Shown in pieces: positions 14,101 to 27,300 of a DNA stretch of 64,000 nt. Both the position numbers and the translations under genes were made by a program. The first letter of the stretch is position 1, and each line of letters opens with the position of its first letter. Under the pieces are notes generated by a model. It was not told where the DNA came from, did not search any database, and was given only the letters and a program-made list of their open reading frames with translations. The DNA comes from Anisakis pegreffii (lineage: Eukaryota > Nematoda > Chromadorea > Rhabditida > Anisakidae), in NCBI GenBank assembly GCA_035041965.1, contig JAPYMA010000853.1, positions 1-64,000 of the forward strand. The letters are read 5' to 3'.

Positions 14101-17100
14101 CTACTCACTTATGAATCAATAAAAAATTTTCGGACCTCTTTAAGTGCATGCAGCAGAAGATACTGCCGTTTGGGTTGTGAGTTGATTTGCTTCAAAAGGA
14201 ACGGAAGGAATTTCTCCAGATTTCCGACCGCTAACATGCCGAGTGAATACGATGCTGCAGTCTTCAGCTCTTCAGAAGACGAATTGAATGCATCCACGAG
14301 CAACTCTTCTGGTCTGTAGGAATCTTATGCAACACTTGCAAATAACTAGTGGCTCATGGCTAATCGCGCATCTACATGGACACGCCACATAATAGAAAAA
14401 CCAGTGAAATGCAGAAATAGTACGAAGACAGTTTTTCTACATCCCTCCCTTTAAAATTCCTCAACACTGCCCAATCATTTGCTTACAATTTAAATTTACA
14501 TTTGCTTACACTTACAATTTACATTTGCGAGAATTTGCTTACAATGCATAATCTAAAATAAACTTTCCCATATTCCACTATTAAATTAACCAATTAGAAC
14601 CAAAATAAACGTTCTTTCGTTTCACTTCATCACGAACGGAATTCATCACAAAAGAAATACACACAAACAAATAAACACTCACTTCAGTGTTGAATCATTT
14701 TCGTACACTTTTGGACACTTTCTACCAAGTTCACCAAGTGTGAGCAACGAAAACAAACGAACACCATCCGGGGTGTCTGCAGTTCTCAATTGTTGAGCAA
14801 GTTGATTGGCCAATTGCGATGATTTCGACAGGTCGTCGGATGCAGATGCCACGACAGCCGTACATGCCGATATGGAATGGTATGCTTGTCGCGGTAGAGA
14901 TGCATGTTCGAACACCGGTGCTGTCAACTCACTTAAGAGATCCTGTAAAACACCAATCTAACCACTTCTTCAAAAACAGTCCATAGCCTTTTCATAACGC
15001 ACTCTTGCGTTCACCTATCTTCTGAATCTTTATGACGAGATCCATCATAAAACCATTCCATCATTATTCTGACATTTAAAACGACACTTTTAAGTGACCC
15101 TTTTAAGTGACAATAATATCAAATTTCTAATTTTCATTTGTCTGTTTGAATAATAATCTGGATTCATTCACTTCATAAATTCAGAAGAAGTAGAAATGAA
15201 ACGTGAGCTCAGAAACCTTCAATGAAGGCTTATTTGGCACCGGATTCTTGACAAGTGCCTCCAACAGATTCAACGCAGACGTCAACGTCGCACCTTGCAG
15301 CAGTGAACTCTGTGAAAGAAGTACGAATGCGGCCAGCAGCTCCGTAAGACATACGGGTATAAGTTGTGGATGCGTGCAAATCATATCTAAAAATCCATTT
15401 CCCTATTCAATTGTTATTCAAAATCATAGATAAATCCTAAAATTAAATCATCGACAATCCTAAAGCTTCATATTCGTTCAATGAACTAATCTCTCATCAA
15501 TGTTCCGATGCCTTTTTGTATTAAAGATTTTAATTGGTCTCAAAATAACAACGTCAACATACCAGCAACGAAATTCAATGCCAGCTGACTAATCTGCAGA
15601 TCGAGTTCGCTGACCAGCGAAGGCGTTTCAGCCAAAATCTTCAGCATTCCATCTCCCTCCAACCCACCATGCGTGTATTTTGTCACTAAACTGTCCAACA
15701 ATCCCAATGTAACTATCTGAAATCAAACAAGATTCACTCAGACGTGTCAACAACGCGAGCGATTCATACCACTAAATGACCCACTAACAAAAACTATTTC
15801 TGTCACTTAACACACCGACGCATCTGTCACCTGAAGTACTGAAAAATACATGAAAAACAATACCTAATTCATTCCCATAAATATAACACTGGGTTTCAAC
15901 ATCTCGCCTATCAAAAAAGCATAAATCGCTCAGAAATGAACTCTTGAGATTGTTAAACATTTCAACCCAAATACAAAATGCTCAAATTGGTTGCAAAGTG
16001 ACTTGAATTCCGTTTTTTAAATAAAAAATAAATAACAAAAAGAATAAACCTTCAATGCCCGCTGATTTTTACGCAGAAATTCGGCTAACAGCGGCAGAAC
16101 GTCCGGTAGAATTGTACTCAGATTGATTTTCAGCGGACTATTCACAATTGTCAAAAGTGCCTTGACTGTCACCAAACGAGTCATCTCATTGCGAAGACGT
16201 TCCAACAGGATCGGCAGGCATGACGCGAGTTTATCCGACAAGAAATCGCCGAATGTAGCTATCAAGAGACCGGTCGACATGATCGCCTTCTCCTTCACCT
16301 CTTGATCGATATCGGCTGCCTTCAGTTTCTCGGCAACAGCACCGTAAATTGCACTCACAAACGGTGTGAAATCCAGCATACACGCGGATGGATGTGTGGG
16401 TCTGAGAACACGAATCAACGACAGCGTCACTGTCAACGCTTCCGCCGATACCTTGTAGAATGAATCACCGATCGCGCGCACTATCAACGGTACCAGAACT
16501 GACATATGAGGATGTAATTTCTGCAAAAACACTACGAAATCGATTGTTATTGCAATTGTTATCAATTATTATTATTGTTATTGTCAACAATTCTTATTGT
16601 TATTTCTGCAAAACAATTCTTATTGCAATCGCTCACTGCATCCATTCAACTTCCACACTATCATGCCCGAATGAGAGGATTTTAATTGCATTGTCTCTCG
16701 AACTCAATCTTTCAAATAATAACACAATACAAGTTTCAAAAGTTCTGCTGTGATTGCTCCATTATAGAACATCGATTCGCATACCTCAGGTGCATGTGAG
16801 CACAACGCAACTGACAAAAACGCCAACGTATCAATCTTCATATTTGTATTCGACGTACGATCACCCATTGCCGATTCGACACCTGTCACCAACAGATGAA
16901 GTTGATCCGATAATGCGCCTGGATACGCACTGCAGCATCAAAATTATTATTATTATTTCAATAACATTTCTTTGCAACTCACAAATCAGACGACAATAAT
17001 CATGGCAATCATCAAGAACATATTGTTGCTTCTGCATGACCAGTATTCAAAATTCTTAACTGTTCTCTCAAAATAACCTTTTTCATCTAAAACAACCGCT

Positions 17101-20100
17101 GCATTTAACGAACACAACGTCCTACCGTCAGCTACTTGATAACTTTTGTTTCAAATCAATTAATTGTTCGGCACAAATGAATGAAGGAGAACGGCAACAC
17201 CAGAAATTTTTACCGTAAGAGTTGCGTAAGCAATACAAAACAGCACTGTTTCGTCTTCAACGTTTTCGTCTTTAACTGTTTGTTGATCGCCTTCACAAGC
17301 ATTGGAATTTGCGCGTTGAGTACCTGAACAGTACAGACACTTTCAATTAGAATGAGTGTAAACATTTTGCTGCAAAAAAAATAAAATGAAAATCAAATAT
17401 TTGAAAGGAACTATGTAAAAATTGAAGAAATCAACATTTAAAAAAAAGCAACCTTAAGGACGTTGATTTGTTCGTTGCTAGCTGCACTTTGTAAAATTTT
17501 CGCTGAACCAATTTGAATGATTTCAATGTCACCACACGATCCATGACCATCTGCTTTATCGTCTTCTGGCAACTTAAGAAATAAAACAGTGAAACATCCA
17601 TCCAAATGAAGATGCTCTTCAAACACATGTAACTCGCAAAACGATGTAACACTCAATAAATTGAACAACTACAAAAAATGCTCTCAAATCATCAATTTTC
17701 CAAAAAGGCATGTTTCACTGCACATAAATCTAGCAATATCAACTATCGTCTGCAAACAAAATCCACACAATCAATTCCAATCAAATGGAACAGAATCCCG
17801 AATATTATGACAAGTCAACGGATTTCGATAAAGAGTTGAAAAGAAAACAACAAACATAAAAAATCAAATCAAAATATGCATCAATCAAAAATTCAAAAAC
17901 GAACCAAACTAATCGCTGAAAAACTCGGTATAAGCGATCGAATCTGTGACAGTAGAGCCGTATACGCGTGAAATATATCCCATTTAACATTCTCCTCTCG
18001 TTCTTTGAAACGATTTATTAATAGCACACCGAGTGTACCCAAAAACTGAGCGATTTCCTCACGACGTGACAGAATCTAAAAATACCAAAAAATCTGAGCA
18101 ATCTAAAAATGTACCCACCGATGCAATGTAACTGAAGCGTCCAAAAGGAATGGAATGTCTTGCTTATGGGATGCGTATAATCATAACCAAAAAATACCAT
18201 CAACTTATTCTATGAAAATAGTCACTTCCAATCAACTCTATGAAATATCACCTGTTGTTGACATACAAAAAACATTAAACAAAACTTATGAATCAATGAA
18301 TAAAGAACGGAACTGCAAAAATCAACAAATGACTAAAGCAATGACAAATGACCAAACGAACCATTGCTTCGATACACTTCGCCGAAGCACGTCTCACCTT
18401 CCAACTCATATCATCATCATCTGAATACTCATTCGTTTCATCGTCTTCATCCTCTGTGTCACCAACTAAAAAAACAATCATTTAATACATTTCTGTGGCT
18501 TCAATAACACGATTATAACATTCCTGAATCATTTATATTCACTTTTTCTCATCACATTACACAGTTATTAAATCAAATTATCCATCAAGACCTATTATAC
18601 AAATCAGATTATACTGATCGTAATTTCGATCTTAAATTAGATCAATTTCAATTCCAAGATCACATCATCTTAATGATAAACTCATGCTTGTACATGCTTT
18701 TACAGTTGGATCATTAGACCCAAACTGTCTTTGATGCTACAAAAATGAAAACTTTACCGTCAGTGTCCATATGTGATGCATCATCCATATCATTTGTATC
18801 GTCATCGTACGTGTAATTCGGATCGTGTTTGAGGAATTCCGAGACAACTTTCTCGATTTCCGGGAGGAATGGTAATATATCTTTGGAACATCGAAATATG
18901 AACGACTCAAATGCCTGAAATGAACTATGAAAATCTCACCACATCACACGCAAATCTGGTTTTTCATCACTGACACTGGACGAGTCGCACCAAATCAAAA
19001 CAAAATGCATGACTTACGCACCTGAATGCACGACTCTCTCAATTCATCGTCTTCAGTCGAAACGGCAAATTTGATCAGCAATGGAACAACCAAAGGAAGA
19101 TGCGGCGAGAATCTATTACCCGTACATTTGCAGATACATTGCACAGTTTGTACCAATGTGCGTATTTGTGACACAGAAACCTGCAATAGAGTTAGTCGTT
19201 CAAGAGGGAAAAAATAAAAATCAGCACAACAACCGCTACATTGAATTCATCGAATCAACATGCTTGAACCTTTCAAAATGCAAAACGACCACAAGTCTAA
19301 ACCAAATAAAATCAAAACTGATGTGAATACCTTATTTTCAATGAGAAAATTCTCATACGCATGAGAAAAGAATAAAATGAGAGTATTTCATTATTATCAC
19401 GTCAGATTAACACTGACAAGGCATCTATCCATTTGTGCAGAGAATAAACTCAAAAACTTCTCATTGTTTGAGGATTGAACACAAAACTTTACATTTGCTG
19501 CAGTCAACTGTTGAATCAGTGTCTGCATCGTAGACTGATAGAGAGGTGCCGACGAAACAGCCATCAGATTGCCCAACGCCAGTACGGATCGTTTGCGTAG
19601 AGCTTGACGTTCGGATGTCAGTTGTGTGAAGAGAACTTCTTGCAACTTAAATTTACATTATATTCAACCTGAAACAACCTTTCAAAATCTTCCCTACGAT
19701 CTTCCCATGACCTCGTGAGCTGATCTGAGCATAACATTTCTAAAAGGAATAGAAACAAAGTGAAACCTTTCATACTTTGAAAAAAACTTGAAATCATTTA
19801 ATAAGGTCTTGAAATCAACAGCATATTCAGTAGATCGCATTTAACAGATGCTCCATCAAGCTATTCAAATGTAACAATGGAAAGTGGTAATGATAATAGA
19901 AATGATAAAAATACAAACCTGATTATGATAGATTGCAATATTCGCACCATAACGAAGCAAAACATCTGCTACAATATCGAGTACTTCCAATCGAACTGAT
20001 GCCTCTGTTGGTGCACTCTCCTCTGGAATATTCATCCAAATGAAACATCACATTTGTTAATTCGTTATTATCATTACTAACACGCTAACGACTTCGATTA

Positions 20101-21116
20101 TCAGAAATGAAAGGAAATAGATTCCGAATGACGACTAACTGAGTGCATCTGTAAGTTTTGGTACGACTCGTTTGACCACATTCGATGTGAGAGCCGTGTT
20201 CGATGGAGGTAATTCACTGATGACAGTTTTTAACGCAATCGATGAAACGTCACGAAGCTGTTCACTGCCTGAGATCATATTGTTGCATAACGTATCCACT
20301 ATTGATTCTGCCTGAAAACAACAACCATTCAAATGCAAATACGCATTACATTTATCCATCAGATACCACGACTTTGCATGATTATTACCGATTGAAACAT
20401 TTCAATTGCTTTGCAAACAAAGAACGAATACACTATTGAAGTGTCACATTCCGGAATATCTCAAGCTTTATGAATGAACGATTTTGAGCAAATTACGACG
20501 AACTCGGCTCTGAAATTTATTGCAAAACTGAGCCTGAATCTGACTCGAAGGATAATGCTGAAATTTGGAACAACCAGTGAATATCTGATTCAGATAGCTT
20601 GGATAATAGCAATCGACATCAATAAGTAAAAAAGTCAGAGTTCAAGTGGTAATACATGAGAAGCGAGCAAAACAAATATTTTTAAAGAGAGATTCCTAAC
20701 CTGAGGTTCCTTCACCTTATGCACCAGTGGTCCAAGGCATTTGACAGCCAAATTTTGCACTTCGCCATTCTTGTCTTCGAGAAGTTTCAAAAGCATTCGC
20801 ACAACCTTCAATTGTGGTTAAGTCTAATTTACGAAGAATGCAAATTCTTTGTTCCATTTGTTTTATTTTAAAGTAACCTTAACATGAAGAATGAAATGAA
20901 AATAGAGAGACTAGAAGTGAACTCCATAAAATGAAAAAACTTGAGGGTTTTTTTCGATAAAATATCAACCTTTCGCTCGGAATCGTCGTCCAGTTTGATT
21001 GAATCATTCTGCAATTCGGTCATCAAATCGTTTGTTGCCATGAATCGATAATCCTTGTCAGTTGAAGACATCTTCTCCAACAATCCCGTTATTTGATAGG
21101 CCATTGCGGACATCAT
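11176..21116 (-). CDS. CAND1: CAND1: cullin-associated NEDD8-dissociated protein 1
   Basis: Exchange factor for cullin-RING E3 ligases: binds unneddylated cullin-RBX1 and swaps substrate-receptor modules. 24 exons: 21116-20970, 20805-20701, 20311-20140, 20022-19919, 19645-19493, 19180-19022, 18914-18758, 18465-18362, 18075-17905, 17572-17453, 17323-17214, 16929-16785, 16520-16050, 15716-15563, 15386-15217, 14942-14683, 14313-14136, 13817-13635, 13210-13004, 12756-12614, 12362-12284, 12177-12070, 11674-11573, 11301-11176. All keep frame and give about 1275 aa (human 1230), HEAT repeats throughout. Landmarks: N-terminal [11 protein letters not shown] and [11 protein letters not shown], an acidic stretch followed by [100 protein letters not shown] and [17 protein letters not shown]. 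Start chosen at the first of two adjacent ATGs (21116). The last codons are less sure: a good GTGAGT donor follows ALYH in the last exon, so a further exon is possible. Divergent from the charged-protein gene at 24377. Confidence 0.97.
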
Positions 21117-24100
21117 TCAATTACCTTTATCCAGTTCTACCTGATGCAAAACAAAACAATTGTTTTCGCTTTTAAATCATCCTGCTATATTCTTCATTTT
21201 TTGCACAAATCTTCATCACAACGTATGGCTTCTGGCATGATTGCTATTATCCCCGGGAACAATTTCGAATAAAATAAGCTACTGCAAAGACCGTAAACTA
21301 GCATTTTGCTAGTTTCGCTGGTTAATTTAATACCAATCTACTATGTGAACGTGAAATTTGTAACTGATCACAGTCAACCTAATCATAAACTGCGCCACTG
21401 GTCATGAAAATTTGCACGCTCCGAAAAGTTTAGCATTATATCAGCCAGTAAACTGCACCAGTACATGAATGTGTAAGTGCCTTATTTCGCAAAAAAACAC
21501 CGGATATGAAAATTTTATCGATGAGGTTACATCGAACTGGATACACTTTGAAGACAAAATTTATGAGAAGATGGGTCAAGCAAGCTTAAGGATGATTTTT
21601 TGCAAGTGGTGATCATTCTGAGAAATCGCTTAAAAATTTGCGAAACGATAGGAAAACTTGAGAACTGCAGAAAATTCCATTCGGGATGTGTTTGACTAGC
21701 AAAGATTTTGCAGACGGATTTCGATGCTAAACAACAGACTGGAAATGTTGCAAACGAGTGAGTATAAAGCTGCTAATAGTACACTCTTCTGAACTTTTCA
21801 GTCACAACAGAGATTGAGCCAAGCGATTAGTACGGGGTGTTCGTGGGTTCATATGTGACTCATCTGATTGTGAGATTACAACTGGATTTCACAACTGATT
21901 ATGAGTTCATAGCAACGGAAGATAGCAGAAGTATTGCGGACAGTGAAGTAAGACGCTAAAATAGTTCTACGACGTCACAGGGTGCGGTATAGTTTGCTAA
22001 AATAATTTCACGGCGTTGGGCAATTGGTGATGATTTCTATTCAAGGGAATGTGTTTGTAGAATTGAGCAAATTATGTGTGCTGAACGGGTTGTTGAAAAA
22101 ATCTACGGGGTTTCAAAGTTACCTATATGTTCATTTGAACGAATGTGTTGTGTCAAGCACGGTTCATTAAAAAGAATAGTGTATCATTGAAATACTTAAT
22201 TTGATTCACAACGAAATTACCAAAAAATCAGGATCCATTTGGCTTGTGATTTATTAGTTTTCTGAACTAATTGTCTATTCCCGTGACAACAGTTTAACAA
22301 TCCATTCAACATCTAGCATTACCTGCGCTTGAAATCAAATCCTTTTGAGATAACCTCATGCTGAGTAATTTAACCCCGTAAAATTACTTCAGCAAATTAC
22401 TGAAACTATTTCAGCAACCCATGATTACTTTGCCCAGTACTACAAACAGATTTCATTGAATGAAATCATATTTAACTGTCCAACCCCGTAAAATTACTTT
22501 AGCAAATTAGTTGTCCAAATCCGTAATATTATTTCAGCAACCTGTCTAACACTTGGAACTGCTCTGCACAATACAACCTCAGATCTGGTGTAAGTGAATT
22601 CCTAGTCACTCCTTTGGCCACGTAGACCTACTTTAGTGGTTTAAGCATCTTACCTCTCTGTGCGCAGTACTTTTGTTATTTTCCATTGCTATGAACTCAT
22701 AATCAACAGTGAAACTCCGTGAAGTCCTTTTGTGAACCTATTGAGCTTTTGGAAGTCTCGTTGTGAACAGTTCTTATTAGCATGCTCTAACAATAAGTGC
22801 ACTGCACTTATGCCGTTTCAACTGAAAATGCCGTTTTGATTTTCCCAACCTAAACTGCGAAATTATCCGTTTTTCACGTAGTCGTTTACTTCCACAATTA
22901 AAAAACCCCACCCAACACTGCGGGTAATCGCTCAACGAAATCAGTTTCCAAATAAGTACAACAACGCCACAGGCATCGGAGTTGCAAACATCTTGTAATT
23001 GCTCACTCGCAATGCACCAGTGGCCTGCTATAGCACAAGTGCTGGCTGTAGCGATTGTTCGCGCGGATTTCTTTCCAGTTCAACGAAGTACTTATTGTCG
23101 AAAACAAGATCGCACTTTCACTGTGGTGCTTAGGCACTGTGCAGGTTTTGCAGTAGTGGCCGACGATGGGGTGAGCGACAAATACGTCTGCACCATGCTA
23201 CTCAATGATAAGGCACGTACAAATTGTCGGAGTGGCACGTCGTCGTGGAGCAAATTGTCTAGAGCCGAAACATTGAATGTGATAAGAATCGCATGCATTT
23301 CTTTCCAATGTACATCGCGTATCCATCATGTTACCGGTAAGTTTTATAACAGACTTCCAAGGAAGTCTACTGTTTTAGCAGATATTGTTTTGAAATTTTA
23401 ACGTATTCTGTGTTGTTTACGGCGAGTGGGCAAAAATTTTACCCATTGCTACGGGTAGGTTTTGAAATTCCCGTTTGTTGGAATGGACAAATACGCGCGC
23501 CACCCAGCACCCTTCATATCCTTTTCGCAATCGCCACTAATCGCCGGCCGGATCGTTTGTATGGCAAGCTGACACTCAGTTGCTTCGCGCGCACACGCTA
23601 CGTTTAATACGCGCACGCACGTCCAGTGTTGTTGGTGTGGTGGTGCTGCCGTTAGAGCGTGGCGTATAGACTCAGCTAGTGAGCGGGAATTTATGAATAC
23701 TCACAATCCAGTTTTATTTTTCGCCGGAAAGCAGCGCCTCTTTTTTCGGAAATTTTTACGAGATTTTTCATTCAGCCAATTTCTTGCCATCTGTAGATGT
23801 ATTTGATGTAATTGCCGTTGTTTACGCGATTTGAAGCGATGAATGATTCGGTGCAGAAATGCATCGGTCGGTGCTCCTTCATTTTCGAACTTGTATGCAT
23901 ACGTAATTTTGTTTATTTCATAACACCGTGATTCATGACGTTAGTTGATAAGTTGTGAAATGTGGTTGATGAATACTGTTATTGCCATCACGAGTGTTTT
24001 GTAAAGTCATGCATCGTTGATATTTTCATCTATTTTGGTCAATTTCCGAAAATTTGCATAAAGCCACGTTCGCATTGTTTATCGTCGTTTGTATCCGTGA

Positions 24101-24376
24101 AGCGTTGTCAAATTTTGAACAAATTTCGAATCAGTTCAACGTTTGTTTGTGTTTTGATCCATGCTCAACAACGTTTTTTAATGAGTGATGGTTGAGAATA
24201 TTCAAAGCGATCAGCTGATTCGTTTTAAATGAACTGAATTTGATTGTGGTTGTATTTTATAGGGTCTCACTAACAACATCTATCATATTGTTGTCGGAAT
24301 TGAGACTGATATTGCTAACAGAAGGTGACATTTGCCAGAACGGCAACTATAATTGCAACACAAGCAGTGTGTAGAA
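21117..24376. promoter_or_regulatory. Shared upstream region of two divergent genes
   Basis: CAND1 starts leftward at 21116 and the charged-protein gene rightward at 24377, so this 3.3 kb must hold both promoters. The left two thirds contain a decayed inverted-repeat element (separate entry). About 22980-23660 is markedly less AT-rich, with many CG dinucleotides and GCGC words (for example 23495-23660), in contrast with everything around it. I see no conserved coding sequence: the 139-codon frame at 22982-23401 and the opposite frame at 23092-23298 have no recognisable family. No core promoter element can be called with confidence. Confidence 0.5.
21760..22815. mobile_element. Degenerate inverted-repeat element (about 1 kb)
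   Basis: Two long arms are inverted copies of each other with many substitutions. The left arm at about 21893-21970 includes GATTATGAGTTCATAGCAA. The right arm at about 22620-22735 includes TTGCTATGAACTCATAATC. The match continues outward (GCTAATA near 21769 against the inverted copy near 22775) and inward. An internal motif, CCCCGTAAAATTACTT..AGCAAATTA, occurs twice in direct orientation (22373-22401, 22485-22511) and once inverted at about 21996-22022. No open frame of note. Looks like an old non-autonomous DNA transposon or foldback element; ends and target duplication are not resolved. Confidence 0.5.
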
Positions 24377-27300
24377 ATGGATACTGCTGACAAGGTTCAT
24401 TGCTCGACAGCGACTGCGAACGATGTCAATGTAGCCGATATACCGATGCCGATGCCAAAAGAAACGTCCGAAATTGGTGTCGGAAAAACGAATGTCGACC
24501 ATCCACCAGGTACTTCTTATAGACCAGTTAATAGTGCGGGTGCAGTTGGATGACTTGTTAATGTATGTGTCGTTAGTTGATACACTAACGAACTTGCTAC
24601 AATTCGGCAGTGATCCGCTTTCAACACAGAACAGCGACATGCTCAGGTGGGGATTGGAATGATGAATTCGTCACAAGAATCTCGAATAAAACCGCTGTTT
24701 CATCCCTCTGATCCTGTTTTTCCTAGAAAGAATTTCTTTTGGACACGATACACTTAAAGTCACGAGAGCTATAAAACCGTATTTTGTAATGAAACGTTCC
24801 ATCGACCATTGTATTTGTGTGACTTCGTAATTAAATGGCTCAAAACTGGACGTCGTTCTTTGAAGTTATAATCTCATGTTTTCTTTTTTTTTTCAGCAGC
24901 AGAAACAGATTCAAAGGCAGCAGTTGCAGAGTCAACCAAAACACCAAATGCGAAACCGGCGACGAACGGTGAGAGTACGGCTGGTGCGGAAAAAGCGAAA
25001 GGTGACCATTTTCTAGGTGAGAAGATTGATTTGGTGAATGAACCAGTCGAGGAAGGGCAGAAAAATGGCGGAGAGTCGCATCAGAAAGAAGCTGATGGTG
25101 TTGAAAAATCCGAAGAGGTTCGTTATTTTCGATGTGTTTCGTTCGAATACAATTCTGATGTTGATTTATTTGAAAAGTTAAGAGTTAAAATTATGAAAAG
25201 TCGGAAACTTTTAAATTCTGCAAAATGAATGTTCGTTTTGTGGTTATTATCGTGAGAAATGAGTTATCCAATATTCGAGTAATATGAATGCCAGCTTGAT
25301 AAATGCATTTGATGTATTTGGCGTGACGATGAATCAAGAGAAAGTGAATTTTTTGGCGGAGTTCATTCTTGAGATGTGCAATTTATTTGGAATTTATTCT
25401 CATTTCAGGTGGCCAATGAAAAAAAGGAGCATGACGGCGATGAGACTACCAAAGAAACCGTGAAGGAAGGCAAAGGTGAAGAGTCTGAAAAGCAAAAAGA
25501 GCAGAAGGGAACGGAAGGAAACGGCAAAGATGGCGAATGGGAAGTAATCGACGAAAAAGAAATCAAACAGGTGATCATATCTACATTTCATGTTTTCCGA
25601 TTATTCTTAATTAAATGTTTTGAATGATGGCTAATTTGATTCGGATATAGCAATAGAACTGGGTTCGTAATGAACACTTTTAGTTGCAAATTTCAGTGTA
25701 ACTGAAGAACAGATCGGAAGTTTTCATTGTAGTTTTGTAACGTTCTCAGTGATAATAACGCTGAGTTCGTGTGATTAGGCAGACAACTGGTTATGATAGA
25801 AATGTCCCATTAATGATTATGATATAGCTGTTCGGGAAGTTGTGGTCTAGTTGATCTATATTGCAGGCTCGAGAAGAGGCCAAGCAAGCTGACGAGGTCA
25901 CAATAACTAGTGTGACACCAGAAGTCTCATCGAAGGTATCCGATAAGACCGATGCCCAGACAGCTTCAAAGAATGCCACTGATCAACCGAAAGAAACGAC
26001 TGAGGATAGTGAGAGTAGTAAGAAAACTGAGGAATCAACGGAAACGAAGGAAAAGGACACTGAGAAGGACTCGCAATCGGTTCCGGCCGCCGTATCAGTT
26101 GCAGTTCCACCGGTTAGATTTTCATTTCTTTACTGTGATGTTCTTTTGAACTTTGATGGATTATTCAGTTGATGTTAGTGATGTGTAACTGAATTTTGGA
26201 GAAATGTCTCATTGTCTATGCAATTGAATTATTTGAAGAGTGTTTGGAATTATGCTGATTATAGGTGTATTCGTTTGTAATGTGTTCTGAAATGAAATGG
26301 CGAAGTCGATGCGATAATTTTCAATGTATTCATTCTGATGAAAAAATCAAAAATAGTACGTTAATGCATAAGTTTTAGCAGTTGAATTTACAGAAAGAGG
26401 AAGATAAGAAAAGTGTAGAAGAGGAACAGAAGGAGGCGGACAAAAGTGAACAACAAACGGAGGAAGATGAAAAAATGGAAATTGATGAGAGTCCGGTAGA
26501 AGAGGAAAAGCCGAAAGCCGATGTTAAGGAGCCTGTTGAGGAAAAGGAGCAGGTGAAGAAGGACGAAGAACCCGCAAAGGAAGAGGAGAAAAAGGAGCAG
26601 AAAAACGAAGAGAAATCTATTGGAGAAACGAAAGATGAGGAAACTGAATCAAATGAAAAAACAACAGCGGATGTCAAAGAGACGACACCAGTCACCGCAG
26701 ACGATGCAAAAGATAAGGCGGCGGTATCATCACCTGATAACGATGATGAACAAACGATGGAAATCGCCGAGACTGTAGAGGAAACGAAGGAAGTGGCCGA
26801 AGAGAATGACAAGAAACCATCAGAGTCACAAACTGATGAGAAAAAGGAAGAAACAGCTGAAGCAAAGAAAGAAGAGGTACATTTAGATGATTTGTTTTTT
26901 TCATTTTCTTCATTAATTTTCAAAATTATTCGAATGAATGCAATCTGAATGATCCAAATCGAGATTTCTACAAGAATCGCCTTTATGATGAAAAATCTCC
27001 GAAGAATAGCATTCAGTATATTTCGATTGCTGGCGTCTCGTTATAGCCTGAGATCCATGTGGATACTTGGAACAGAGCAGCGAGGCGTATTCTCTCCGCT
27101 CTGTCTGCAGATTGGGATTCACTCTCCGTCAGATTGTCTAGTATCAGTTGTATTGTTTTGAAGGCGACCGCGACAAGTGGCGCAACAACAAAACGTGTTC
27201 TACCGAAGTGGATGGTCGAAGATGCGAACGCTCCACCAAGTCCGCAGTCCAAGGAGCAATCACCCGAACCCGAGAAGGGAGCCGAAAGTGCTGAGGGAGA

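Noticed and set aside
22982..23401. 139-codon + strand frame upstream of the charged-protein gene
   Set aside because: Starts without ATG, lies in the GC-richer promoter-like block where long frames are expected by chance, and an opposite-strand frame covers the same bases.
26375..26923. 182-codon Ser/Phe-rich frame on the minus strand
   Set aside because: Exact shadow of the Glu/Lys-rich exon 26394-26876 on the other strand.
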